A stretch of DNA of 64,000 bases from Macrotrachela quadricornifera (lineage: Eukaryota; Rotifera; Eurotatoria; Philodinida; Philodinidae). Each line of letters opens with the position of its first letter. Within the stretch, counting starts at the first letter, position 1. Location: assembly GCA_022393335.1 (NCBI GenBank), contig JAJEKB010021865.1:200225-264224 (forward strand), given 5' to 3'. Shown here one piece after another: positions 35,594 to 45,800 of the stretch. The notes under the pieces are model-generated. The model was not told where the DNA came from and searched no databases. It worked only from the letters and a program-made list of their open reading frames with translations. Position numbers and translations under genes: made by a program.

Positions 35594-36221
35594 GAAAGAG
35601 AGCATAGAAAAACACATCGAGGAAAAAAGTAGATTATTTTTCACTGTAATGTTGTACATAACATTTTGTTAGAGGAAGGCAACACCGTATCTTCGAATTG
35701 GATGACTAATGGATTTTATACCAAATGAAAGATCATGAAAAATAGAATTTATGCTTCCATTTAGTTACACTTAAAGTATGGAACAGAGGTGATAAATACT
35801 AGAAAATCTCCAACTCCCTGTATTTTTTTGCTGCAATTCTGCAATTATTTAAGGATGAAGGGGTCGAACATTTCTAGTCACTCACACTTGTAGACCTTTC
35901 CTCGTTAGTCATTTCCGTTGAGTTTACTTCGAGTTTTTCTAAAATAATTATGGCATCTGAGTTGCAATACTAATGAACTGCTTGGTTCCATCATCCACAG
36001 CACCTTCAAATCATGAATATTCTTAACGGAACATTGTCATTTTGTAAGCAGAACTCGAAATAGATTCAACCAAGATGATCAGCGAGGAAAGTTCCATAAG
36101 TTTGAGTAACTAGAAAAGTATGGCTCTGTTACCTCCCTCTAACAAAATGTTATGCACAACATTACAGTGGAAAAAAATCTACTTTTATTTCTCGATGCGT
36201 TTTTCTCTGCTCTCTTTCGAT
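35594..36221. mobile_element. Inverted-repeat element, ~95-bp arms
   Basis: The left arm (35594-35690) and right arm (36124-36221) are reverse complements. For example GTAATGTTGTACATAACATT is matched by AATGTTATGCACAACATTAC, flanked by GAAAGAGAGCA and TGCTCTCTTTC at the outer ends. The ~430-bp interior is non-coding and holds a CTTTCCTCGTTAG phrase at 35885-35897 that resembles the foldback-family terminus. Confidence 0.75.
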
Positions 36222-36541
36222 CTCATCCATAAGTTTCATCTACCAAAAGATGCAGCAGATTCTGCTCTTTCTTTTGGTAGGTGACTTCGAAAGAAAAGAC
36301 TAACCGTGGTTGAGAAAAAGGAAGAATACAAATGGGGGAAATTCTATTGAGCTGCACTGTACCATTATCATATTAAAAGTTTCTTGGTTTATCGTAATGT
36401 TACAGTGAATATTATTTCGATGATCTTGATCACAATATTCCAATTTGATACTATTACGATCATTAATTGCATCACAATTTAAAAGTTCGTTAAACTAAAA
36501 TAAAGCTTATAAATTGAAAAATTCAAAAAATAAATGCTTAC

Positions 36542-37257
36542 CCAGGTCGAAGACGCACGGTCGTAATTCACGTTCTGGGTACTTGTCCATTTGTATGCTT
36601 GAGAAAATACTTTTTATTTAATATGGTCCAACGGAATATGGAAAACATTTTATCCAAATTTTGTACTCTATGAAGTTCCAATAGCGTATTGAGAAAAGTA
36701 TAATTTCGATAATTATTCATTTTTTTTTCTAAAAATAAAATACGTTTTAATCAACTTTACGCGAGTAAGTTTGTATCCATCTAAATAGAAGGAACTTGTT
36801 CAATATTCGTTAAATGAATAAGTAACACGCTTGACTGAATAATTGTGAAAAAAATTTCATGATATAGTCATTAAAAGTAGAATTTTTTTTCTTGCATCAT
36901 GTTGACCGCAAAAATTCGATAATTATTAATGACTCATTATTCGTTAATATCCTAGGACGAGTATTACGGTTGTCGTAAACGGTCGTATTCAACATCGTTT
37001 GTCCTCGTATTCACACTCTCATCTCCTTGAAGAGAAGACGGCAACTTCCTGCTATCCTCTCTCTCGTATCTCTGCTCTTATTCTCAATACCAGGAATACT
37101 TACTTGTCCATTGAATATACAAATGGACCTAAAATAAATAAAAAACAAATTATTTTAATTACTAAAATACTTACTTTTTCAGTTATATGCTAAAATAGAC
37201 TTAACGACAGCAGTACTGTCGGATATTGTCGGATCCGATGAGGTGGTTTCGACCTGG
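36542..37257. mobile_element. Possible element with CCAGGTCGAA ends
   Basis: CCAGGTCGAA (36542-36551) faces TTCGACCTGG (37248-37257). Inside are CGGTCGTA-rich phrases (TTGTCGTAAACGGTCGTATT near 36970). Similar phrases next to a CCTAGGTCGAA-type end occur near 54905-54960, and CGGTCGTA-like text recurs near 37500. The short terminal repeat makes this tentative. The 64-codon frame at 36999-37193 is not convincing. Confidence 0.45.
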
Positions 37258-38259
37258 ATAATCTAAAGATAAATAAAAAGAAAATATTGAAATAAAAAAT
37301 ATAACTTTTTTATTTTATTATGATCAATAATATGACAATAAAAAGTAAAATCTATTTAAATATATGAATACTAAGTGTTCGATATATAATTCGAAATAAT
37401 GCAAAAAATATAATTTAAAATATTTCATATTGCATTCTACGTTCTGTTGGATTCTGTGCTGAATTCAATAGTTAACAGTATGACCGAGAAATGAATCTCA
37501 GTTTACGACTAATCTACGACTGTATACGGCCGGGCGTGAATGACCTGAGTGGTTGGATTTAAGCATACCATTGTTTTTGGATTATTTTGATTTTTAAAAC
37601 GAGGAAGTAGTTGATATTGCTATTTGAAAAAATAAAAGAAATATATATGATTCAAATAAAAAGTGTTGTTACTTGATTGTCGATTAATAAAAGGAAACCT
37701 TTACTATGTAAATACCAAAAAACAAATAAAAACAATAAGTCTTTATCATTATGCAATTTATTACGATTGTTTTCAATAACATCAGAAAACAATGGTATAC
37801 CACCACCTGTAGTCGCCATTTAAATCGATTAAACCAAAGATATTTCTATCGTACATAGAATAAATGATCAGTCGATGACTAGCTTTTCAATATAGAAACG
37901 GTTTATTTTATACGAAAATCACATACATATGTATTAGGACGAGATAGATAAGAATAATATCCCTAGAATTTTCACATTAGAACATGCCATAAGGAGAAAA
38001 GAAAAAGAAAAAGAAAAGAAATAATATCCTTGGAATTTTCACATTCGACCATGTTATCAACAGAAAAAAGAAGAGAAATAATTCATTCGTTTTTTTTCTG
38101 ATAGTAAAGGCAATATTTCGAAATTAAAACAAACTTTTGGAAATGGTGAAAAACTCCTGTTTTATGTAGAATTTATCGAAACTCTTTTCATATATTTTGT
38201 ATATAATTGAGAGTCACAATTTAAAAAAGGCTAAAAAAAATTAAAATTTTAAATACTTT
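37258..38259. other. Gene-free stretch
   Basis: AT-rich. A direct repeat of a TAATATCC(C/T)(T/A)(A/G)GAATTTTCACATT phrase occurs near 37955 and 38021. No gene. Confidence 0.35.
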
Positions 38260-39430
38260 AGTGAAACCTGATATTGTTCATCTCGTTAAGAAAAATTATT
38301 TCTTTATCATTTCATTAAATAATATCCTTTTTTCAAATTTAACAAGTGTATTCAAATTAAGTGAATATTTACGTGTCACTGATTTATTTGACAATGATCT
38401 TGTTTTGAATTTTGGGTTTAGGAACATGTCAATTAGAAAAATATCGAACGACATCGTTGTGAAAAAAGAGTCAGTTCTCATTCAAAAAATCATTAAGAGG
38501 ATCTTGAAATATTTTCGTCTGATGCAATGATGAAAACAATAGTTGAATCAACATTTGTCCCTCAAGTAGAACTTCAATGATCATGAACATTTGAAGTCGT
38601 ACCAGATCCAATAAATAATGATCCAGAAGAATTTGAAAAACCACAAAAAAGAAGATCTTTACAAGAACTTGTTTCGAAAGAAACATTAGATTAAGCTGCT
38701 TGGGTTCTAGAAGATGAGGAAGAAGAGGAGAATGATCATCAAGAACAAGTCTTTCTTTTCATTTTGTTTTTCTCAATCATCATTTGGAAAATCAGTTTTT
38801 TTCTTTTTAAAATAATTCGGAAAGTAATAACGAAGAAATGGTAATAACAAGTGCTGATGATCTTCAATCAATTGAACAACAAGAAGAAGAAGAAATGGAT
38901 GAACTTGTTATGAATCGGAATAATTATAATTGAAAATTTGATTTGGAATAGAATAAACAAAAGTTTATTGAAGAAATCATTTTGAAAAAAATCCATTCTC
39001 CTGTTCTTTATCGAAATAAGTTTGAAGAAAATGAAAGAAGTCAAATTCGATGAGCAATTTACTGATGAAGTTGATACATCAATAGATATTCCTGTTTGTA
39101 TTCGTTTTCAAACATAAAATCTTTTTCTTTCTATCGAAATAAATCTTCAACGAAAAAAAAAACTTATAGATATTGACCTTTCAAAGGTTTAAAGAACAAC
39201 AAAATGGGATCCAAAAGAAAATTGACCATCGGATTATGAAAGAATTTATCAATTTGTCAATTTTCGATCTATAATAAAACAAATTCAATCAGAACAAAAC
39301 TTAAAATATCAACAACAAGATCATGAGAAACTATTATCACATTTATCGAATACAAATCAATTCTATTTCCTTTTTATTTAAGTTCATCATTATGCAATTA
39401 TCGTTGCTAAAGATGTTTCTGTTCATCATG
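38260..39430 (+). pseudogene. TSR1: TSR1 (ribosome biogenesis GTPase-like) pseudogene
   Basis: Decayed coding sequence follows TSR1 order. First SEYLRVTDLFDNDLVLNFGF, corresponding to TSR1's SGYVRGQ... region (38260-38530). Then DAMMKTIVESTFVPQVELQ with a stop, and FEVVPDPINNDPEEFEKP (about 38520-38645). Then AAWVLEDEEEEEND, an acidic stretch, DEVDTSIDIPVCIRFQ, and the signature TKWDPKEN-stop-PSDYERIYQFVNFRS (39204-39270). A last trace, YAIIVAKDVSVHH, matches the region after it. Several in-frame stops and at least one frameshift are present. Intron-like gaps (for example 38750-38815) remain, so this is an unprocessed copy rather than a retrocopy. TSR1 is needed for 40S subunit maturation, so an intact copy must exist elsewhere. 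Confidence 0.85.
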
Positions 39431-40604
39431 GGCGGACCGAATTCAAAGTTTCAGGATAGGGAGGGAATCGGACTTTTTGTTTTCATCCAGTGCAATTTTT
39501 CACATTACGTAAACACGATTTTTAGCGAAATTTAGGAATGTTCAGAGCGAAAGAGAGAAGGGCGGATGGTCTCAAAATAATCGGTAATTTCGTCTTTGCT
39601 CGATGGTTTTCGAAAATTTTAAAGAAAATTTTCTCAGTGTCTGAAAATTTTGAGTAATTTCTAAAATATTTCGAAAAAAATGCTGCTTCTTCCCTTCTCA
39701 CAATGTGGATCTTCGAGGCACCTCTGGCTAAATTTTATGTTAAAATTGGAGGACAAATTCTCAAGCTGATAAGAATTTCATGGGAAAAATCAAATGCTAG
39801 TTAAAAAGTGGCAATCGTTTTCTGACATAGGTGTTTCTTCAGACCTTCCATTGGTTTTTCATATCCAGTTACTTTGGAAAGCTGAGCGTGCAAAAATTAT
39901 GTCTTTTGTATTACCGTTATATGGACAAGAGGTTTTAATATGGGTTAAGCGCATAGGACATTAGAGCGGGTGGTAATCTATTATACGAATCGTACAGAGT
40001 GAATAACACTTTTGTTGCACACTTGTAAGATTTTCTCTGTAGTATAAAAATGATTTCAACTAATTCTTCAACGTTTCAAAAAGAGTTTTAAGTAATATAA
40101 TGAGTACCTCTTATGGCTTATCAACATTGTTGAAACTACCACTTGGACCCATGAAATACCGAAGGAGAACATATTTATATTTCTCTTTCTTGTGAAGAAA
40201 GCTGTTAGCGCAATCCACACGGGATAAAACAAGGGAAAAAAGGCGGTTAGTGAGTTTTTGAGTTAAATTGAGTTACAATGATTTATCTGAGTTAGGGTGA
40301 GTTAGATTGAGTTAAGGTGAGTTATCAGCTGATTTAAATCAGCCTTTTCCCCCTTGTATTTTATGCTATTTCAATATGAAAATCATTATTTAAAAAGAAA
40401 AGAAAAACAAAAGTTAAAAATTCTTTTTCTTTAAATTATTCGCTAATCTATTGCTGTAATTACAGTATTATTACGAAATTATAATTTTGTTCTGTTATTA
40501 TGAATAACATCAGTTTTTAAAAATATGACACTGTTAATTCATTATGTATTTACATTGCATCATCCATAAAAATAGTGATTGGATGTGATTTAAAAAAGAA
40601 TGAA
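39431..40604. other. Gene-free stretch after the TSR1 pseudogene
   Basis: The pseudogene homology stops abruptly near 39430, at GGGCGGACCG. The following ~800 bp is less AT-rich and may be an unrecognised repeat. GAGTTA-type short repeats occur near 40255-40325, ending in the CTGATTTAAATCAG palindrome also seen at 18328-18387. Confidence 0.35.
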
Positions 40605-40765
40605 TGCATCTGCCGGGAGTCGGACCCAGCAATTATTCGAATATTACTCTTCTTCTTTTAAATCAATACAATAAGAATCTATATTTAGAATGAAAGTAAT
40701 ATGTTGAATAATACATCAGATCTTTCGGGTGGAAACCGAGTGTTCTACCGCTGAACTACAGAAGC
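40605..40765 (-). tRNA. tRNA-Gly(UCC)-like, interrupted by an 89-bp insertion
   Basis: On the minus strand: acceptor 5' strand GCTTCTG, D-arm GTTC-AGCGGTA-GAAC, anticodon arm CTCGG-TTTCCAC-CCGAA (anticodon UCC, glycine), then AGATC. After 89 bp of AT-rich sequence (40630-40718) comes the T-arm CTGGG-TCCGACT-CCCGG, acceptor 3' strand CAGATGC and discriminator A. The A-box (TAGTTCAGCGG) is good; the B-box GGTCCGACTCC has one change from consensus. Oddities: a T-T mismatch at acceptor pair 3-70, a C-A pair at the top of the anticodon stem, and an insertion in the variable region. Canonical tRNA introns follow position 37, so this is not one. Most likely a disrupted tRNA pseudogene. Confidence 0.7.
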
Positions 40766-41174
40766 TTGTTCCTTTTTCATCATAAATTAATAGCATAAAT
40801 GTATAACAGGTTTTCATGTACATCATGTTTATCAAATGTTCGTATAATACAAATCAGCGATAAAATATCAATTTTAATTCTTGATTAATTATTATCAGGT
40901 TGTTTTCAAGAATACTTTTGTCATTTTTATTCTCATAATCAAATCTCTAAATCAGACAAATTAATTAGATCTCATTCATTTATTTAATCATTTATCGATT
41001 ATACATCAACTAATCATTTATTTTTCAACATGTTAATTTCTGTAAAACGCGAATATTAAGATTTATCTAGATTATTTATCAAGTTTTATTCGTATTATGG
41101 AATAAGTTCATTATCAATAAACTGTATAAAAAAATAATTTAATTGACGGTTGAAAAAATCTAAATTTTAATACA
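40766..41174. other. Gene-free stretch
   Basis: AT-rich sequence between the tRNA-like locus and the foldback element. Nothing supported. Confidence 0.4.
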
Positions 41175-41800
41175 CTAACGAGGGAACATATTTAGATGTT
41201 CAAGCCCTTTAAGGCTCATCTTTTGGCGATAGATAGACCTCAATGAGGTATGAAAAACCCCAAAAGAATACGTGCGCTTAGGCCTTCTTTCCAGAGCTAT
41301 AACCATTTTAGTAGAATTTCAGTCTGTAGCTCGGTATGTACCAACAAATCGAATGACATTATTTCAAGCTGAAATTTAGCCCATAAATAGCTATACTTGT
41401 GAAAAGAATGCGCTGAAAATTTCAGCTTAAAAGAATGTTCCCTTCATGGGATATTGTATTCCCAAAAAACTATGAGATTCACGCATCTTTCATAGCATAC
41501 AAGTTAATTTTGTCAGTTTAATATCTCCCTAAAGGAATATTCTTTTAAGCTGAAATTTTCAGCGCATTCTTTTCACAAGTATAGCTATTTATGGGCTAAA
41601 TTTCAGCTTGAAATAATGTCATTCGATTTGTTGGTACATACCGAGCTACAGACTGAAATTCTACTAAAATGGTTATAGCTCTGGAAAGAAGGCCTAAGGG
41701 CACGTATTCTTTTGGGGTTTTTCATACCTCATTGAGATCTATCTATCGCCAAAAGATGAGCCTTAAAGGGCTTGAACATCTAAATATGTTCCCTCGTTAG
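41175..41800. mobile_element. Intact foldback element, CTAACGAGGGAAC termini
   Basis: A 626-bp near-perfect palindrome: arms 41175-41455 and 41521-41800 differ at few positions, with a ~65-bp loop. The termini CTAACGAGGGAACATATTT and AAATATGTTCCCTCGTTAG are exact inverted repeats. The high arm identity suggests recent insertion or arm gene conversion. No coding capacity and no obvious target duplication beyond a possible TA inside the terminus. Confidence 0.95.
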
Positions 41801-42693
41801 TTTGTGCATATATTTGTTACATATGACTATATAAGGAAAAATAGAATGATCGTTGAAAAATATTTTAAGAAGATTTATTTGATGAATTATCTAATAAACG
41901 AGAAAATAATTAAATAAATTATTGATTAAGATTATTTTTTTTCTATTTGATTTTCAATTGAAGGAGACCATGATAAAACTTTATCAATTTTTTGCACATA
42001 TAACTGTAACGAACAATAATCATATAAACTTTTTAATATTTAGAGATGATTTCATTTCATTATAGGACTTTCTTCCCAAAAGAAGAAAGTTTTTTTTTAA
42101 TTACCTAATTTTATTTGTTTATTAATTTATTATTTGAAAATGTGCGCACAAATAGCGCAAGAGAAATGAAAAAACAATGAAAAGCGACTAACAAACATTG
42201 GTATTGTAATTATTAAGAAAGAAAAAAAAATAATCGAAAAACAAAATAATGCTACATTTTTTGCCCGGCTACTCAATGTTGCTGTCACGAACCAAATGCT
42301 ATTAACGAAAACAAATTTTTAAATCAGTCCACAGGTTCGACTGGGATTGAACTGCGACGCAGTTTGTAAAAAAGTGGCGAAATGAAAGTTATTTAATGAT
42401 CATGTTCTTCTAGTGTTCCATGTAAAATATGTTCAGTATCGTTCCAGGATGTCCATTTCAACCGCCGGAAACGGCGCCCTAAACGGCCTGAAACTGCTAC
42501 AAAACGGTACAATACAGCATTAATTTTCACCGTATTTCGCCGTTCTCTTCGACTTGCATTGTTGTGGATTTGCAGAAAGATTTGTTTCCGTTTTTTGTTG
42601 ATTAAAATTTCTAAAATTATTTTAACCAAGTGTAATGCCGGTATAATTATCAACGAATTCGAATTATATTCTTGATTATCATTATAAATATGT
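41801..42693. other. Gene-free stretch
   Basis: No supported gene. The minus frame at 42393-42653 includes Arg-rich text (RRERRNTV, RRFRRLKW) from a moderately GC-rich patch near 42450-42560, possibly a repeat relic. Confidence 0.35.
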
Positions 42694-42701
42694 TTTTGAT
42701 G

Positions 42702-42875
42702 CGGTGGCGGATTTAGGGGGGACAGGAAGCGATCGCCTCACTTTTCGAGAAAATTTTTCCAGTTTTTTCCAGCATAAACGAGCGAAAAAATGCTTTATAC
42801 TACTCCTGACAAGCCTCAGTAAGTGATTTTTGCCTATAACTGCATTCTCCTTCCAAAATCCTAGATCCGCCACTG
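42702..42875. mobile_element. hAT-like MITE (174 bp) with 8-bp target duplication
   Basis: The ends are CGGTGGCGGATTTAGG and CCTAGATCCGCCACTG. Identical 8-bp flanks TTTTGATG occur at 42694-42701 and 42876-42883. Same terminal family as the MITE at 15198-15988. Confidence 0.93.
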
Positions 42876-42986
42876 TTTTGATGATTATTTCTTAACAATA
42901 TGTGGAATAAATATTTTAAATGTTCTTCGAAATGTGAATAATTATTTAATTTATCTCGAGCATCTCTAGAAAAAGATGTCTAGTTT

Positions 42987-43596
42987 TTAAATTGCTCTAC
43001 CAAATAAATGTAATGCCGATAATTTATCTATAACTAATTGAATTGGTAACTCATGTTGCGTATGACCACTGTTCAGATGATGAAAAAGACCTTTGATATA
43101 AAAAAATATTTATTAAATACAACTTAAACAAAAATTATTTATCATTATTCATAGCCATTTTAATAGTTTGTGAACTATATGCATGGCGAAGATTTTCATA
43201 ATATTCATATCTTGATTTTAGTTGTATTAATGAAGAATTGCCATCTTGTTTTATCTAATATAAAAACAAAAACTTTTAATAGAATCAGTTTTTTTTATTG
43301 TTATATATTTAATTGAAAACAAGATGCACCCTGAAGTAAATAAACAATATATATTTAACACTTGTTTTAATGCTATATGAATCGTTTCCTCTTATTTTTA
43401 ATAACACAGAATGAGCAAGATATTTATAGGATAATGCTGGACGATGTTCAAGTAATACTAAAATTGATTTTAATACTTTTTCTTGCATATCTAAATTAAT
43501 AAATAACAAGTAACGTTCGTCGCTTCGACTCACTTGACCCTCGACTGAATCATGAAAAGTTGTAATGTCTCTCCCTACTCTATTTTTCATTTTCAT
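42987..43596 (-). CDS. Possible gene or gene remnant, unknown product
   Basis: Three coding-like stretches on the minus strand. 43596-43309 starts MKMKNRVGRD and contains LDMQEKVLKSILVLLEHRP and ALSYKYLAHSVLLKIRGND. 43256-43132 contains IQLKSRYEYYENLRHAY. 43090-42987 reads LFHHLNSGHTQHELP, then VIDKLSALHLFGRAI and a stop. AG acceptors precede the second and third, but the second also runs into a stop and I could not fix all donors, so the model is incomplete and may be decayed. The composition (amphipathic helices, few rare residues) is protein-like. No family recognised. Confidence 0.4.
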
Positions 43597-44323
43597 TCTC
43601 TACATAACACGAAGTAGAAACACGTGTATCATTTAAGATTTTTATACTATTCTAAAACTATCATTATAGAATAAAATTCAACAAGGTAGCGCTCAATCTG
43701 TGGATTTGTTGACCATTTTCTCAAAGAAATATTACATCCCTACATTTAAGTAAACTTTGTTCGATCATGTTAGATATTTCTACTCTTGATTCCATATAGA
43801 ATCATAAGAATATAAAACTCTTTCGATTAGTTCTCAGTTTATTAAACAGAAATTTTGCTTAAAAAACACATTATTTTATAGGCTTAGCTCCTTAGTATGA
43901 TCCCGATCATTTAATAGTAACGATATTGGTTTAAACTGCTAAGAATCAATTTACAACTGATTCATGTGAGTCTATAGTAAAGCAAAATTTTCGCGATCAA
44001 TTACGGGAACGGCTAGCCGTTCCACCGGCCAAACTTCATTGAGCACGTGATAATTCATAGTTCTCATTCGCCTTTTGCACGTTTCAATTATTTCAAGAAA
44101 CTAGTCAAATCGTCATAGAATGCACCTATCAGTTGACTTCTAGTATCACACAATGATTCCAGCGCTATTTTATATCTGAGACAAAACTGCACGTTTTCGA
44201 TATGCTGCCATTCTGCTCATACTGTTACCACGAATGTCACGTAATATGTGACAAATTTTCCTGTGAGATATTTTTCTATATCTCTATTGGAGCACAGCTC
44301 CTATACCTAACTATAGAGAAACA

Positions 44324-44370
44324 GCTAGTCGTTCGTCGGCGCCTCTCAGGGGCGCCACTCACGGCTAGTT
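44324..44370 (-). repeat. GC-rich hairpin motif, copy 4 (reverse)
   Basis: Read on the minus strand it keeps the core CTAGCCGTGAGTGGC ... CCGACGAACGACTAG of copies 1-3, with a different loop (CCCCTGAGAGG). Confidence 0.85.
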
Positions 44371-44659
44371 GTTCCATGCATCAAACTTTATAGGGTAGCG
44401 AAGCCTTGCCTTCTAACTACTTAATTCTGCCATTATTCGCTTCTCTCAAAATGATCTCTGATTTTCCTTAGAATAGGTAAATAAAATACAGTATTCTCCC
44501 CAAATTTCAGGCACCGAAACCATTTACCTATCCTTTGGTAGCCCAGTATTTCTCTCAATTCCGATCACGATTGCAGCTCCGAGGCAATGCGTTACATAAA
44601 ACTCTCATAATTCTTTAAGTCTTCTTTGAAACACAAATTTTGTAGCTGTTAGAGAGAAC

Positions 44660-44707
44660 GGCTAGTTGTTCGTCGGCGCCCCTCTAGAGTGCCATTCAGG
44701 GCTAGCC
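44660..44707 (-). repeat. GC-rich hairpin motif, copy 5 (reverse)
   Basis: Diverged reverse copy with GCCGACGAACAACTAGC on the minus strand and GGCTAGCC at the other arm, about 340 bp from copy 4. Confidence 0.8.
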
Positions 44708-45800
44708 GTTTCATGTATCAAACTTTTTCTCAACTGACATTTATTTTTCTACAATTCAGCTTTCTAGTTTTATAGGGAAATAATATAACAGCAAGTAAAG
44801 TCGATTTAAGTCCTCGATATCAATTACCTTTGATCAAATTTTAAAAAAAAAAATTCCTTTTGTAAAAAATCTGTCCTTTGTGTAAAAACATTAATCTCAA
44901 AAAGGTTTTAAAAAAGTGGCATCATCAATCTATTTCTCGACCCCGATTACTTTGGTCAAACTTTATAAAAAATCATTATTTTCTTTAAAAAAGCCTTTTA
45001 TGATGTAAAACACTCATTTGGAAATTTCAAAAAAATGAATATGCCACTCAATTCTCCGATTCCGAAAACCTTTCGTCAAACGTAAGGCGTCGAATTGACC
45101 TTAAAGTTGCGATTCTTCGATCGATTTTTCTAAGAACAGGTTTTTTTGACCATTGATCCCGACGACAAGCATGCAAGAAAACTTTTTTTTCATATGACCC
45201 TCCCATCAGTCGAGGGAATATCCTTTATGAAAAAATATTAATCTCAAAACATTTTGAAAAACTAATACCAGACTCGAATTCCTCAACCACGAACATCTTT
45301 GCGTCAAACGAATATCTTTCAGATCGGACCTTTGACCTGCGACCAGCGACAGACACACAAACTCATTTTAGTTTTTTCCTATGGTCATCCTCTCAGTGGA
45401 GGGAATAAACGCTTCTAACGAAGTTAATACTACCATATACCTCCATTGATCACTTCCGGTACCACCACAATCAACAATGGTGCTCATCACACACTATAAT
45501 GAAAACCTTAGTTCGTGAAGAAAAAACTTCTTTTCGATGAAAAATACCAAACCTCACCAATTTCTAACATCAATTGATCAATTCTGGTACCACCATAATC
45601 AGTAATGGTGTTCATCACATACAAGTGCTCATGAGCCTTCTAGGCGATATTTTTTTGACCTCAATGTTCTTTTGACCCTGACACGGACATACAAACTATT
45701 TTTTTTTTATATGACTCTCCTTTCAGTCGAGGGAATGAGTAAAATAAACAAGTAGCGCTCATCTGATGGATTCGCTGACCCTTTTCTGAAAGATAATTTA

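Larger units (their letters stand above)
43686..45800 (-). repeat. Family A long repeat, reverse orientation
   Basis: A reverse-complement relative of 18500-23860. It has boundary phrases GGTAGCGCTCAATCTGTGG (43686) and AGTAGCGCTCATCTGATGG (45752), two GC-rich hairpins, and degenerate subrepeats with TTTGGTCAAACTTTATAAAA-type text. An 18-bp palindrome GGAACGGCTAGCCGTTCC lies at 44007-44024. A ~140-bp phrase with TGGTACCACCA(C/T)AATCA is duplicated near 45455 and 45583. Confidence 0.75.

Noticed and set aside
42330..42360. A B-box-like GTTCAATCCCAG on the minus strand, possible second tRNA
   Set aside because: No matching A-box, D-arm or acceptor stem at a workable distance.
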